From Eudorina sp. 2006-703-Eu-15 (Eukaryota > Chlorophyta > Chlorophyceae > Chlamydomonadales > Volvocaceae): a stretch of DNA of 64,000 bases. Within the stretch, counting starts at the first letter, position 1. Each line of letters opens with the position of its first letter. This document shows positions 50,669-62,285 of the stretch, one piece after another. Below the pieces are notes generated by a model. That model ran no database searches and was not told the origin of the DNA. It saw only the letters and a program-made list of their open reading frames with translations. The stretch covers positions 40,988 through 104,987 of the forward strand of contig BDSI01000232.1 of assembly GCA_003117195.1 (NCBI GenBank), given 5' to 3'. The position numbers were made by a program, and so were the translations under genes.

Positions 50669-51885
50669 CCGCTTTTGCGCACCGGACAGGCTCCACAAGT
50701 AGTAGTAACCTTTACAAGGTGGACCCGAGTCCCGACCGGGTGTTCCAACGGGCCCACATAGCTCGTAGGCGCCTCATCTCATCAACCCCTACCAAAGGAC
50801 TGCGCACCCATCCTCCACCACCCTCGGAGGGTCATGCAGCCATACCGGCCAACACACCAGGTTACCAGCGCGCCAGGTTTGCCTCTCCTGACAAGTAGGG
50901 GTCGGCTTCCTCGAAGCCGGAAAAGGGCGGGGCCCCCTATAATCCGTACAGGCCGCTTGCTTTAGAAGGAAAACTCTATTACCGCGCAACAGTGTGAGAG
51001 AGTGAAAGGTTGACATTGGGGTGTCGTTGATGTTGAAGGGGGATCGGCGTGCATAGATTCACCAAGCCCAAACACGTCAGCAGCCCCGAAACCATCCTGC
51101 AGTACGCGCCGCGGGCGACGGCGGTCACCGTATCGGCTCTATGGTAACGATAGTCGCCTCTGCACTACCACATCCGTCTGTCAAGCAGATGATCACAAAG
51201 CAAGCTTGAAGCATCCTTGTTTTGCCGTGAAACTGTAGTTGTTTGGTCCGTCGGCAGGCATGCAACCCTTCAGTTGCACGCTCGCAGCAGACGTGAACCT
51301 CTAAAGTTTGCTATCAATAGTTACATATCAAATGTAAGGCAAAAACAGGGTGCGAAAAAGCCGCGGTGAGACCCAGACGGATGTGGTAGTGCAGAGGCGA
51401 CTATCGTTACCATAGTGCCGATACGGTGACCGCCGTCGCCCGCGGCGCGTACTGCAGGATGGTTTCGGGGCTGCCGACGTGTTTGGGCTTGGTGAATCTA
51501 TGCACGCCGATCCCCCTTCAACATCAACGACACCCCAATGTCAACCTTTCACTCTCTCACACTGTTGCGCGGTAATAGAGTTTTCCTTCTAAAGCAAGCG
51601 GCCTGTACGGATTATAGGGGGCCCCGCCCTTTTCCGGCTTCGAGGAAGCCGACCCCTACTTGTCAGGAGAGGCAAACCTGGCGCGCTGGTAACCTGGTGT
51701 GTTGGCCGGTATGGCTGCATGACCCTCCGAGGGTGGTGGAGGATGGGTGCGCAGTCCTTTGGTAGGGGTTGATGAGATGAGGCGCCTACGAGCTATGTGG
51801 GCCCGTTGGAACACCCGGTCGGGACTCGGGTCCACCTTGTAAAGGTTACTACTACTTGTGGAGCCTGTCCGGTGCGCAAAAGCGG
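50669..51885. repeat. Foldback, unit 2
   Basis: Same two-arm structure as in unit 1, from CCGCTTTTGC at the left to GCAAAAGCGG at the right. It differs from unit 1 by single-base losses in homopolymers (CCCGAGGG to CCGAGG; GGGGGTG to GGGGTG). Both arms carry the same losses, which argues for arm-to-arm copying rather than random error. Confidence 0.9.
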
Positions 51886-53362
51886 AGTGTCAAGGTGCAA
51901 TGGCTGCTGCTGGCCTATGCCACCTGCATTGAACACGCTTGTCACTGCCTCCGCCTCCGCCAATACCGCCACTGATGAAATTGAAGCAGGCTCATTGGGA
52001 ACCAGGAGGTCCCCTATCTTGGTGGTGGTCGAATCTGGGATGGCCTTCTCAGCCACAGGCAAGACGGGCTCGATCGCCACCACTGCCCCATGCGGACTGC
52101 CCGGCAGCAGTCCCCTCCAAGGGGCGGCGCGGGCGGGCACGGCTCCCTGGATCGAGATACGCTGCTGGCTGACCGCGTCGGGTGCCGTCCGGGTCCCCGT
52201 CGCACTCCCAACGCGTCTGCGTGCTGCGGCGGCGCCGCTGGCCGCCTCACAACTGCCGCTAACGGCCGCCGGGCCCGCCGCAACACCAGCAGCCACACCG
52301 GCATCGACATTAACACCACTGGCAGGGATGCCACGCGGAGCACCTGTCGCACTGGAGGCGCTGTCCTGACTGTTGCCGAACACGGCCACGACAGCAGGGC
52401 ACAGCACATAGTCACAGTCGCCATCATCACTGAAGGCGTCTGGCACCCTGCCCTGGTCACCCGGGAGCTTGCCCTGCTGCTGCTGCTGCTGACATTCTGC
52501 GGCGGCGGTACTGACAGTACGAGTGGCTTTGACAGCAGATGAGTCCACCGGACGACCACTGCTTCGTGACGTCCACAAGCCCGGAGCCGCTTCCTGCTGC
52601 TGCTGACTCTGTGGCAGCCGGCTCGTGGCCTCTTCGACAGCGGCAGTTGCGAGTCGAAACAAGCAGTTGCTGCCGCGGTTGCCAAGGCTCCGTTTGTACA
52701 TGACCGCCTCCGTGTGTATGACTTGGAGGCATCGCTGGTGGTCGGGTTGGAGGTGGCAGTGTACCCCGGCGGGGACGCTGATGCCGCCGCTGCAGGGCTT
52801 GCATCCCCCGTGAAGCGTGCGTTGCCGCATTGTGGTTGAGCCGCACGCGAATCGGCGCTGCCGCCCTGATTGCGTCCAGGGCAGCTGTGACAGCGGCTGC
52901 TTCTGCTCCGGCTTCATGGAGTTGGAGGACCTCGCCCACCAAAGGCAGGAAAGGACAGTCCAAGACCGAGAGTTCGGTCAAGAGCCGCCTCAGGGACGCT
53001 TCTGGCTGCGTTGCGACGCCGACCCGCTTATCACCCAAATCCAACCCGAGCAAGCATGCCGCCGCTCGGTTGCAGTAGACGAGCGCCGCGCGGCTGTGAC
53101 CTCTGGACACTGGGTTCTGTTGGTCGGCCGAGTTCTGCGCCGCAGTCTTGCCGCTGCCAGGAGCCTCGCTGTTGGCGAACACCAGGACAGGTCGAGATGA
53201 CTCGGCATAACCCAAAATGTCGGCGCGCGTTAGTAAGCGCAAGGCGGGCCCTTGGTGAGCCGAGCGCCGTTCCTCAGGACCGCAGCCCGTGAACGGAAGC
53301 TCCTCAAGGTCGCGCGTGGTCCTCGTGTCGCAGCGAAAACATTGCGCAAAGCGTTTCAACAT
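51793..53362 (-). pseudogene. Truncated chimeric cyclase copy, unit 3 (frameshifted)
   Basis: Same structure as the unit-2 copy, but two one-base losses in C runs near 52764-52767 and 52804-52809 break the frame in the middle. The result is a start-proximal frame from 53362 and a second frame ending at 51793. Shares substitutions with the unit-4 copy (VKATRTVS instead of AKATHTVS). The losses are in homopolymers, so sequencing error is possible. Confidence 0.85.
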
Positions 53363-54899
53363 CGACTGTGATGCGCTGAGCCCGCCACCGCTCGTCGACC
53401 AACGATGCCAATGAAGCTATTAGAGCACAGGATAAAAGCCGGCGATGATCGGGGCGCCAGGCACTGCGCCAGCCCGTCTCCGCAGTGGGTTGCTTTGCAG
53501 TCGAGCCGGGTGTCAATCCCTTGAAATGCAGATATGGCTTTCAATTTTCATGATGTCCGGCATGAGTTTGAAGGTTTTGTGCAAAAACGACGTTGAAGTA
53601 CGGCTGACGAAGTAACGGCCGAACAATTCGATGCGGATTTGGTGTACTTGCGTCGTCTGTGTAATCTTGCCTCAGAAGGCAGCATGACGTTCATCATGTA
53701 AGAAAGTTGCAAGCGGCAGAGCTGTGATCAATCAGAGCTGTGGTAAGTTTCATTCATACAAGTAAACTATCGTATTGCGGGAGGGATGTGCCAAAGGCAT
53801 CACCAACGCGCTGCCTGAGAACTAACATATGTAGAATTTACAAGTTATTGGTACTAAATGCTAACTCGCGTTGGTTGTTGTGAAGTCATGCTGTTCAGTC
53901 ATCAGAAACGCTTTCTGTTCGTTCCTTCCGGACATTGTATTTCTGCTGGCTGAATTTATAATTTTACAATTAAGCAACCATAACATCTTATTGATCAAAC
54001 ACAAAAACGATTCAGGTTGCATGGTCATTGATTATAAAAGTTATCGGGTCGCTCACACTTCTGACCAAGGTTCTGACTGTTCAGCACCATAAAGCACGTT
54101 TCTTTTATTTTCATTAAACATGATTGAGTAAAAAATCATGTATGATTTCATTGTAAATAACCAAGTAACAATCACGCCTTTTGCGCATTTTCCATTCAGT
54201 GACGTCCGAAATCACGACGACGACTCGCAATTCAAAGGGCCGTGCACTATACGATTTGCCCTATGGGTCCTCAGACAACAATTGTGTATAATGTTATACA
54301 CAATTGCGGTCAATCATGGCAACAGAGGGGCAGTGTCAGAGTGCAGAGTGTTGCAACACGCGCGAAGTTGCCATATTCGTGCAATGCAAATAATAGAAGT
54401 TAATAGAATTGGAGCGTGGCAACACGGACGCTCATGTGGGTCAACGTGCAGAACGGGATGCAGATGCCATCCAGCGTGCGGTTGGGCGCGTGCGACTGGC
54501 TGACAGTGCATTGATCCAGGAGCCTTATCCCGCCTTACCAATAAAATTCTACCCCAAGAACACTCTCCCTATTTGCTCGCAGCTTGGAGACAGCACCGCG
54601 AACAGCATACGACCCTTGCAGGCGACCCCCTGCACACGCAACTCCATGGCAGCGCCAGTCACTTTCCGACGGTGGTTCCGACTCCCGAGCCACGGTTGCA
54701 TTCCAGGTTTGCATGTCATGCCGTTAAAATGTCTTGAAGAGATGAAGTCCGCTGCAAAATGCCATTGGGTATAATAATTATGACAACATACCCAACCCCC
54801 CGCTCCCACTTCTATTAATTAATGATGTAAAAGTGGATCCCGCGGGTCATCGGTGACAGCAGCAGCCTCCGCACTGTAAACTGCAAAAACGAAACCGCG

Positions 54900-56120
54900 C
54901 CGCTTTTGCGCACCGGACAGGCTCCACAAGTAGTAGTAACCTTTACAAGGTGGACCCGAGTCCCGACCGGGTGTTCCAACGGGCCCACATAGCTCGTAGG
55001 CGCCTCATCTCATCAACCCCTACCAAAGGACTGCGCACCCATCCTCCACCACCCTCGGGAGGGTCATGCAGCCATACCGGCCAACACACCAGGTTACCAG
55101 CGCGCCAGGTTTGCCTCTCCTGACAAGTAGGGGTCGGCTTCCTCGAAGCCGGAAAAGGGCGGGGCCCCCTATAATCCGTACAGGCCGCTTGCTTTAGAAG
55201 GAAAACTCTATTACCGCGCAACAGTGTGAGAGAGTGAAAGGTTGACATTGGGGGTGTCGTTGATGTTGAAGGGGGATCGGCGTGCATAGATTCACCAAGC
55301 CCAAACACGTCGGCAGCCCCGAAACCATCCTGCAGTACGCGCCACGGGCGACGGCGGTCACCGTATCGGCTCTATGGTAACGATAGTCGCCTCTGCACTA
55401 CCACATCCGTCTGTCAAGCAGATGATCACAAAGCAAGCTTGAAGCATCCTTGTTTTGCCGTGAAACTGTAGTTGTTTGGTCCGTCGGCAGGCATGCAACC
55501 CTTCAGTTGCACGCTCGCAGCAGACGTGAACCTCTAAAGTTTGCTATCAATAGTTACATATCAAATGTAAGGCAAAAACAGGGTGCGAAAAAGCCGCGGT
55601 GAGACCCAGACGGATGTGGTAGTGCAGAAGCGACTATCGTTACCATAGTGCCGATACGGTGACCGCCGTCGCCCGCGGCGCGTACTGCAGGATGGTTTCG
55701 GGGCTGCCGACGTGTTTGGGCTTGGTGAATCTATGCACGCCGATCCCCCTTCAACATCAACGACACCCCCAATGTCAACCTTTCACTCTCTCACACTGTT
55801 GCGCGGTAATAGAGTTTTCCTTCTAAAGCAAGCGGCCTGTACGGATTATAGGGGGCCCCGCCCTTTTCCGGCTTCGAGGAAGCCGACCCCTACTTGTCAG
55901 GAGAGGCAAACCTGGCGCGCTGGTAACCTGGTGTGTTGGCCGGTATGGCTGCATGACCCTCCCGAGGGTGGTGGAGGATGGGTGCGCAGTCCTTTGGTAG
56001 GGGTTGATGAGATGAGGCGCCTACGAGCTATGTGGGCCCGTTGGAACACCCGGTCGGGACTCGGGTCCACCTTGTAAAGGTTACTACTACTTGTGGAGCC
56101 TGTCCGGTGCGCAAAAGCGG
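54900..56120. repeat. Foldback, unit 3
   Basis: Two-arm foldback as in units 1 and 2. A private substitution (GCGCCACGGGCG for GCGCCGCGGGCG) in the left arm near 55341 is not mirrored in the right arm, so the arms can also diverge independently. Confidence 0.9.
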
Positions 56121-57599
56121 AGTGTCAAGGTGCAATGGCTGCTGCTGGCCTATGCCACCTGCATTGAACACGCTTGTCACTGCCTCCGCCTCCGCCAATA
56201 CCGCCACTGATGAAATTGAAGCAGGCTCATTGGGAACCAGGAGGTCCCCTATCTTGGTGGTGGTCGAATCTGGGATGGCCTTCTCAGCCACAGGCAAGAC
56301 GGGCTCGATCGCCACCACTGCCCCATGCGGACTGCCCGGCAGCAGTCCCCTCCAAGGGGCGGCGCGGGCGGGCACGGCTCCCTGGATCGAGATACGCTGC
56401 TGGCTGACCGCGTCGGGTGCCGTCCGGGTCCCCGTCGCACTCCCAACGCGTCTGCGTGCTGCGGCGGCGCCGCTGGCCGCCTCACAACTGCCGCTAACGG
56501 CCGCCGGGCCCGCCGCAACACCAGCAGCCACACCGGCATCGACATTAACACCACTGGCAGGGATGCCACGCGGAGCACCTGTCGCACTGGAGGCGCTGTC
56601 CTGACTGTTGCCGAACACGGCCACGACAGCAGGGCACAGCACATAGTCACAGTCGCCATCATCACTGAAGGCGTCTGGCACCCTGCCCTGGTCACCCGGG
56701 AGCTTGCCCTGCTGCTGCTGCTGCTGACATTCTGCGGCGGCGGTACTGACAGTACGAGTGGCTTTGACAGCAGATGAGTCCACCGGACGACCACTGCTTC
56801 GTGACGTCCACAAGCCCGGAGCCGCTTCCTGCTGCTGCTGACTCTGTGGCAGCCGGCTCGTGGCCTCTTCGACAGCGGCAGTTGCGAGTCGAAACAAGCA
56901 GTTGCTGCCGCGGTTGCCAAGGCTCCGTTTGTACATGACCGCCTCCGTGTGTATGACTTGGAGGCATCGCTGGTGGTCGGGTTGGAGGTGGCAGTGTACC
57001 CCCGGCGGGGACGCTGATGCCGCCGCTGCAGGGCTTGCATCCCCCCGTGAAGCGTGCATTGCCGCATTGCGGTTGAGCCGCACGCGAATCGGCGCTGCCG
57101 CCCTGAGGGCGTCCAGGGCAGCTGTGACAGCGGCTGCTTCTGCTCCGGCTTCATGGAGTTGGAGGACCTCGCCCACCAAAGGCAGGAAAGGACAGTCCAA
57201 GACCGAGAGTTCGGTCAAGAGCCGCCTCAGGGACGCTTCTGGCTGCGTTGCGACGCCGACCCGCTTATCACCCAAATCCAACCCGAGCAAGCATGCCGCC
57301 GCTCGGTTGCAGTAGACGAGCGCCGCGCGGCTGTGACCTCTGGACACTGGGTTCTGTTGGTCGGCCGAGTTCTGCGCCGCAGTCTTGCCGCTGCCAGGAG
57401 CCTCGCTGTTGGCGAACACCAGGACAGGTCGAGATGACTCGGCATAACCCAAAATGTCGGCGCGCGTTAGTAAGCGCAAGGCGGGCCCTTGGTGAGCCGA
57501 GCGCCGTTCCTCAGGACCGCAGCCCGTGAACGGAAGCTCCTCAAGGTCGCGCGTGGTCCTCGTGTCGCAGCGAAAACATTGCGCAAAGCGTTTCAACAT
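56028..57599 (-). pseudogene. Truncated chimeric cyclase copy, unit 4 (523 aa, open)
   Basis: Again 493 cyclase codons plus the 30-codon foldback tail, uninterrupted. It carries several private replacements ([20 protein letters not shown] instead of [20 protein letters not shown]) and shares VKATRTVS with unit 3. Its own upstream region (57600-59143) is the most diverged of the four, with small deletions near 58438 and 58826. Confidence 0.85.
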
Positions 57600-59143
57600 C
57601 GACTGTGATGCGCTGAGCCCGCCACCGCTCGTCGACCAACGATGCCAATGAAGCTATTAGAGCACAGGATAAAAGCCGGCGATGATCGGGGCGCCAGGCA
57701 CTGCGCCAGCCCGTCTCCGCAGTGGGTTGCTTTGCAGTCGAGCCGGGTGTCAATCCCTTGAAATGCAGATATGGCTTTCAATTTTCATGATGTCCGGCAT
57801 GAGTTTGAATGTATTGTGCAAAAACGACGTTGAAGTACGGCTGACGAAGTAACGGCCGAACAATTCGATGCGGATTTGGTGTACTTGCGTCGTCTGTGTA
57901 ATCTTGCCTCAGAAGGCAGCATGAAGTTCATCACGTAAAAAAGTTGCAAGCGGCAGAGCTGTGATCAATCAGAGCTGTGGTAAGTTTCATTCATACAAGT
58001 ATACTATCGTATTGCGGGAGGGATGTGCCAAAGGCATCACCAAAGCGCTGCCTGAGAACTAACATATGTAGAATTTACAAGTTATTGGTACTAAATGCTA
58101 ACTCGCGTTGGTTGTTGTGAAGTCATGCTGTTCAGTCATCAGAAACGCTTTCTGTTCGTTCCTTCCGGACATTGTATTTCTGCTGGCTGAATTTATAATT
58201 TTACAATTAAGCAATCATAACATCTTATTGATCAAACACAAAAACGATTCAGGTTGCATGGTCATTGATTATATAAAAGTTATCGGGTCGCTCACACTTC
58301 TGACCAAGTTTCTGACTGTTCAGCACCATAAAGCACGTTTCTTTTATTTTTCATTAAACATGGTTGAGTAAAAAATCATGTATGATTTCATTGTAAATAA
58401 CCAAGTAACAATCACGCCTTTTGCGCATTTTCCATTCAACGTCCGAAATCACGACGACGACTCGCAATTCAAAGGGCCGTGCACTATACGATTTGCCCTA
58501 TGGGTCCTCAGACAACAATTGTGTATAATGTTATACACAATTGCGGTCAATCATGGCAACAGAGGGGCAGTGTCAGAGTGCAGAGTGTTGCGACACGCGC
58601 GAAGTTGCCATATTCGTGCAATGCAAATAATAGAAGTTAATAGAATTGGAGCGTGGCAACACGGACGCTCATGTGGGTCAATGTGCAGAACGGGATGCAG
58701 ATGCCATCCAGCGTGCGGTTGGGCGCGTGCGACTGGCTGACAGTGCATTGAGCCAGGAGCCTTATCCCGCCTTACCAATAAAATTCTACCCCAAGAACAC
58801 TCTCCCTATTTGCTCGCAGCTTGGAACAGCATACGACCCTTGCAGGCGACCCCCTGCACACGCAACTCCATGGCAGCGCCAGTCACTTTCCGACGGTGGT
58901 TCCGACTCCCGAGCCACGGTTGCATTCCAGGTTTGCATGTCATGCCGTTAAAATGTCTTGAAGAGATGAAGTCCGCTGCAAAATGCCATTGGGTATAATA
59001 ATTATGACAACATACCAAACCCCTGCTCCATTGCCTTTTGCGTCCGCTCCCACTTCTATTAATTAATGATGTAAAAGTGGATCCCGCGGGTCATCGGTGA
59101 CAGCAGCAGCCTCCGCACTGTAAACTGCAAAAACGAAACCGCG

Positions 59144-59367
59144 CCACTTTTGCGCACCGGACAGGCTCCACAAGTAGTAGTAACCTTTACAAGGTGGACC
59201 CGAGTCCCGACCGGGTGTTCCAACGGGCCCAGATAGCTCGTAGGCGCCTCATCTCATCAACCCCTACCAAAGGACTGCGCACCCATCCTCCACCACCCTC
59301 GGGAGGGTCATGCAGCCATACCGGCCAACACACCAGGTTACCAGCGCGCCAGGTTTGCCTCTCCTGA
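59144..59367 (+). repeat. Truncated foldback left arm, end of array
   Basis: Matches the first about 224 bp of the left arm, with CCACTTTTGC at its start instead of CCGCTTTTGC. Identity ends abruptly after CTCTCCTGA, where unrelated sequence begins. No loop or right arm follows. Confidence 0.9.
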
Positions 59368-60206
59368 AAACCGCGCCAGACCCTCGGTTTCACATGGCGG
59401 GGAAGGAGTCGATATTCGAACCGCGGATCTCTGTACAGAGTGCCATTACCGTAGATGACCCCCCCCATCGGGTTCGTTCTGCGGGTTTATTTGTTTTTCT
59501 CAATTTACCTCCCCCCCGCCATACACAAAGTGCACCGAAGTATCCCCCGCACCCACTCTACCGTGAAACCCTAGGTACCCTGTTCCTGGGGACCAGCCCT
59601 AGCCAAGGATATACCCCATTTAGGGGGAGTTTCCGGCCCCTATTCGTTCGCGAATCACCACCACGGCCAAGACCGGCTCCCGTCTCCGGCGGGGTGGCCC
59701 GTACTCGTGGAAAGGCGACGGGGGCTCGCGAGCCACCATCAAGGATCTATCTGTCCGGAATGCCTCTCCGGGCCAAGAACTTCCCAGCCTCAACAAGGGC
59801 CCAGTCGTCACGTTATCGCCCCGTCCCCACTGAGGCCACTGATGATGTTCGGCTAGTTATCCTGTCCTGGTGGCAAAGGGTCTCGGCACACCAGGCAGCT
59901 ACCGGGTAGCGGGTACCTTCGAGATGGGGTGTGTCGTCCCGACCGCTGACCTTCCTCGGTGTGCCCAGCTCCGCAAACCCGTAGTGCCGGCTCCAAAAAT
60001 CCACCACCGCCCGCCGGGCGGCCATTCCCTCTGCATCTTCCGTTTGCCGCCGTTGGATGTCTACCGGGCCGCCCCCATCGGTCGCTGGCCAGCCAGATTT
60101 GCTGTCTGTGGATGCCCATCCCGATTCTTGCCTCGATGTCCACGACGACTGCTTGGGCCACCCCGCAGCCCCAAGAGTGGTGCTGCCTCGGCATTGGTCG
60201 CACCGC

Positions 60207-60263
60207 CTGTCAGGCCGTATGACTGCTCTCTGACGTATCATGTGCCTACCCGTGACTCCCCCC
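60207..60263 (-). repeat. Retroelement-like block A (PPT/LTR-edge type)
   Basis: Shares CTGTCAGGCCGTATGACTGC and the following TGACGTA and C-run with block B at 61269-61326. On the minus strand each block reads a G-rich purine tract, then GTC, then a GGCAC...TACGTCAG string. Confidence 0.6.
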
Positions 60264-60330
60264 CCCAGCGTGCAACGCAGTAGCAAAGCTGGAAAGATGG
60301 GTTCCAGGTGGTGTGGTGTGGATGCGTGAG

Positions 60331-60405
60331 GTAATTGCGTCCAAATGCGGCAATAAGCGACCAGAGCCAGTAATTGCGTCCAAATGCGGCAATAAGCGAC
60401 CAGCA
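60331..60405. repeat. 39-bp direct repeat, two copies
   Basis: GTAATTGCGTCCAAATGCGG plus CAATAAGCGACCAG occurs at 60331 and again at 60370. Confidence 0.9.
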
Positions 60406-61268
60406 TGCGTAGCTGGCAATATGAAGTACATGGCGACCGAGACCCGAAATGTACGACAAGCACGGCATGCTCAGACAGTGTCCGACATGATGGCAACAGA
60501 CTCGCAACAGGGAACACCAACGGCGCGGCTACTGATGCAGTGTTAAAAGGGGATGGAGGTGGGAATGGACGACTACAAGCTCCGACGATGAAGAGCTGTT
60601 GCGAAGGCACACCACGTGCGCTCGCACAGCGCTGCAAAGCAGAAAGCTGTAAGTCCCCTTCTCACCGCGCCGGCTGTTACAACAGAGCGTGAGGATCGCG
60701 AGTTCCCACGCGCTGAGCTGCCGGTAAAAGATGCCAATGTGAGTGGTGATGTGATCAGGAGCAAAATACTTGTGCGACAGAAATGCACAGGGCCTTTAGT
60801 CTAGCTCAGAGGACGCTTACAATCATCCAGACAGAGCCGAAAAGCGATGCTTACCAGCACGCTTTTGGCTAATAAGCGCAAACGCAGACGTACGACCTCG
60901 TGGGCTCGAACGCCTCTCAACTTCGTAAGGCCGACTGGAGTCTTGCCGCAACACGGCGCTCCAATACACACGCAAATAAGACGCCAAGATATACGCAACG
61001 GAATAAACAACGCAAAGCAATTCACGGTTGCTACCTGATCCCAACTCACGAATCGAACGATCACTCTTTCCCGCTCGATTCCTCACACCTACGGGCCGGC
61101 TACCGACTGGGCGGCGGTTACAACGCGCACCATAACGCATCGCGGCGGAACACCTCACTCGCGACAAAAACGGTGGGCTAATGCCACAAACTAACCAACA
61201 TAAATCCAAATTAGGTAACTGCTGCTTGCTGCGCAGTAAAATGACGATGACACCCAAACGCGTGACAG

Positions 61269-61326
61269 CTGTCAGGCCGTATGACTGCTCTACTGACGTA
61301 ATAAGTGCCTAGGGGAGACTCCCCCC
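61269..61326 (-). repeat. Retroelement-like block B (PPT/LTR-edge type)
   Basis: Second copy of block A, lying just past the 3' end of the retroelement coding region when read on the minus strand. This is where the polypurine tract and 3' LTR of an LTR retrotransposon should be. Confidence 0.6.
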
Positions 61327-61386
61327 CAAGCGGTCACCCGATGCATGCAGGGTGATCCGCGGCGACTAAGCCACGAGGCACGAACT

Positions 61387-61990
61387 TTAAACCAAATCTT
61401 CCACCAAACCGCTATCTTTCACGATCAGCTGCTTGACCAACGGCGACGCGAAAATGATCACCCACATGAACAGCGCCTCCTCGGACGGAACAAGGGGGCA
61501 GCGCAGCATAAGCAAACGACCCTGCCGCTGCAACGACTTCAACCAGCGCATGCGCAACTCATCCGCCGTAGCGATATATGACACAGGGACACGCGCCACC
61601 ACGAAACTTTGCGTGAAACGGACTGCCGCTGGCAAGGCCAGATCAAGCACATGACCGGAAGCAGACAAGAACACAGACTGGACGGCGGACACCTGCCGCT
61701 GCACGGACTCATAAAACGACGGCACCAACGGCCCCTTAGGATCGGCAGACTTACCTTTCATGATGCGGACACCATGCGACATCAAAACCGACCGCACCGC
61801 CGGCGAGACCTCCCAAGGGCAAACGACCTCCCCCACCATGCCCAGATCCAACGCCGACTTCAACACATCGACATGCTCGCTGGGCACGCTGGACTCGGTG
61901 AAACTGCTGGACAGCGCATTGGAGATGAGTGCAACCTTGGACGCGGAGTGCTCCCGCCCCAGGCATGGCCATAGAGAGTGCAGCGGCTAC
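61387..61990 (-). pseudogene. Terminal domain of the retroelement, possibly a decayed methyltransferase fold
   Basis: About 200 codons to a TAG/TAA-type end. Segments are SKVALISNALSSSFTESSVP, ALDLGMVGEVVCPWEVSPAV, SFYESVQRQVSAVQSVFLSA, LDLALPAAVRFTQSFVVARV and ALFMWVIIFASPLVKQLIV. Alternating hydrophobic strands and helices, with the order of a Rossmann-fold methyltransferase (VVxPW near motif I, a VFLSASG string where motif IV should be). The catalytic motif D/N/S-PP-Y/F is absent, so it would be inactive. This is an inference from pattern only. Confidence 0.4.
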
Positions 61991-62285
61991 CGCCCCCCAG
62001 ATTCCAAGCTCCAATCCCCTGACTGGACGGAGGTCACCGCCGCTGAGGCGCGCAGAACACGTGTTGGGCGTGGACTAGTGGGGGCAAGCATAGTGCGCAG
62101 CTGTCGTACCGTGACCATTTCGCTAGCGCCATTCTGATACACGACGTCAAACAAATGAGTGCGGCCCTGAAGGCCTACGTAAGTGGCAATGCCGGACACA
62201 GCACCTTGCGCACCCATCCCGGACCCTGTGCGAAGCACCCTGGCACCCTGCAGATGCTTTAGGTACGAAGGGGGCTCGGGCACAG
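61987..62285 (-). pseudogene. Small beta-rich module downstream of the PHD finger
   Basis: Reads GARVLRTGSGMGAQ and later THLFDVVYQNGASEMVTVRQ-LRTML. The pattern of a short barrel-like strand set ending in Y-x-(D/N)-G-x-S-E-x-x-T-x-x-x-L-R is like Tudor-type modules seen after PHD fingers in some algal and protist elements. Assignment is by pattern only. Confidence 0.4.

Larger units (their letters stand above)
43416..59367. repeat. Tandem array of a ~4.24-kb unit: cyclase 5' part + upstream region + foldback
   Basis: Units are 43416-47652 (4237 bp), 47653-51885 (4233), 51886-56120 (4235) and a partial fourth, 56121-59367. In unit 1 the left edge is continuous with the complete cyclase gene. 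In units 2-4 it is joined to the right foldback arm at an identical junction (AAAAGCGG then AGTGTCAAGG). Each unit holds, left to right, cyclase codons 493 to 1 on the minus strand, about 1.5 kb of cyclase upstream DNA, and an inverted repeat. The fourth unit stops inside the left foldback arm at about 59367 and then runs into unrelated DNA. Units 1-3 are nearly identical; the far part of unit 4 is more diverged. Confidence 0.95.
59368..61386. other. Region between array and retroelement coding part
   Basis: No convincing gene. It contains two related blocks that look like polypurine tract plus start of an LTR on the minus strand (60207-60263 and 61269-61326) and a 39-bp tandem repeat. The long minus-strand frame 60637-59813 has no recognisable domain and includes the tandem repeat, so I do not call it. 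The region probably consists of LTR or other non-coding retroelement pieces. Confidence 0.5.

Noticed and set aside
43416..59367. CRISPR or satellite array
   Set aside because: The unit is 4.2 kb, contains gene fragments and inverted repeats, and this is a eukaryotic nuclear locus.
59395..59470. tRNA-like GGTTCGAATATCGACTCC string on the minus strand
   Set aside because: It resembles a T-loop, but the T-stem and acceptor stem do not pair and no anticodon arm can be drawn.
59813..60637. 274-codon minus-strand open frame
   Set aside because: No recognisable domain, and it includes a 39-bp tandem repeat translated as a duplicated peptide; more likely retroelement non-coding DNA.
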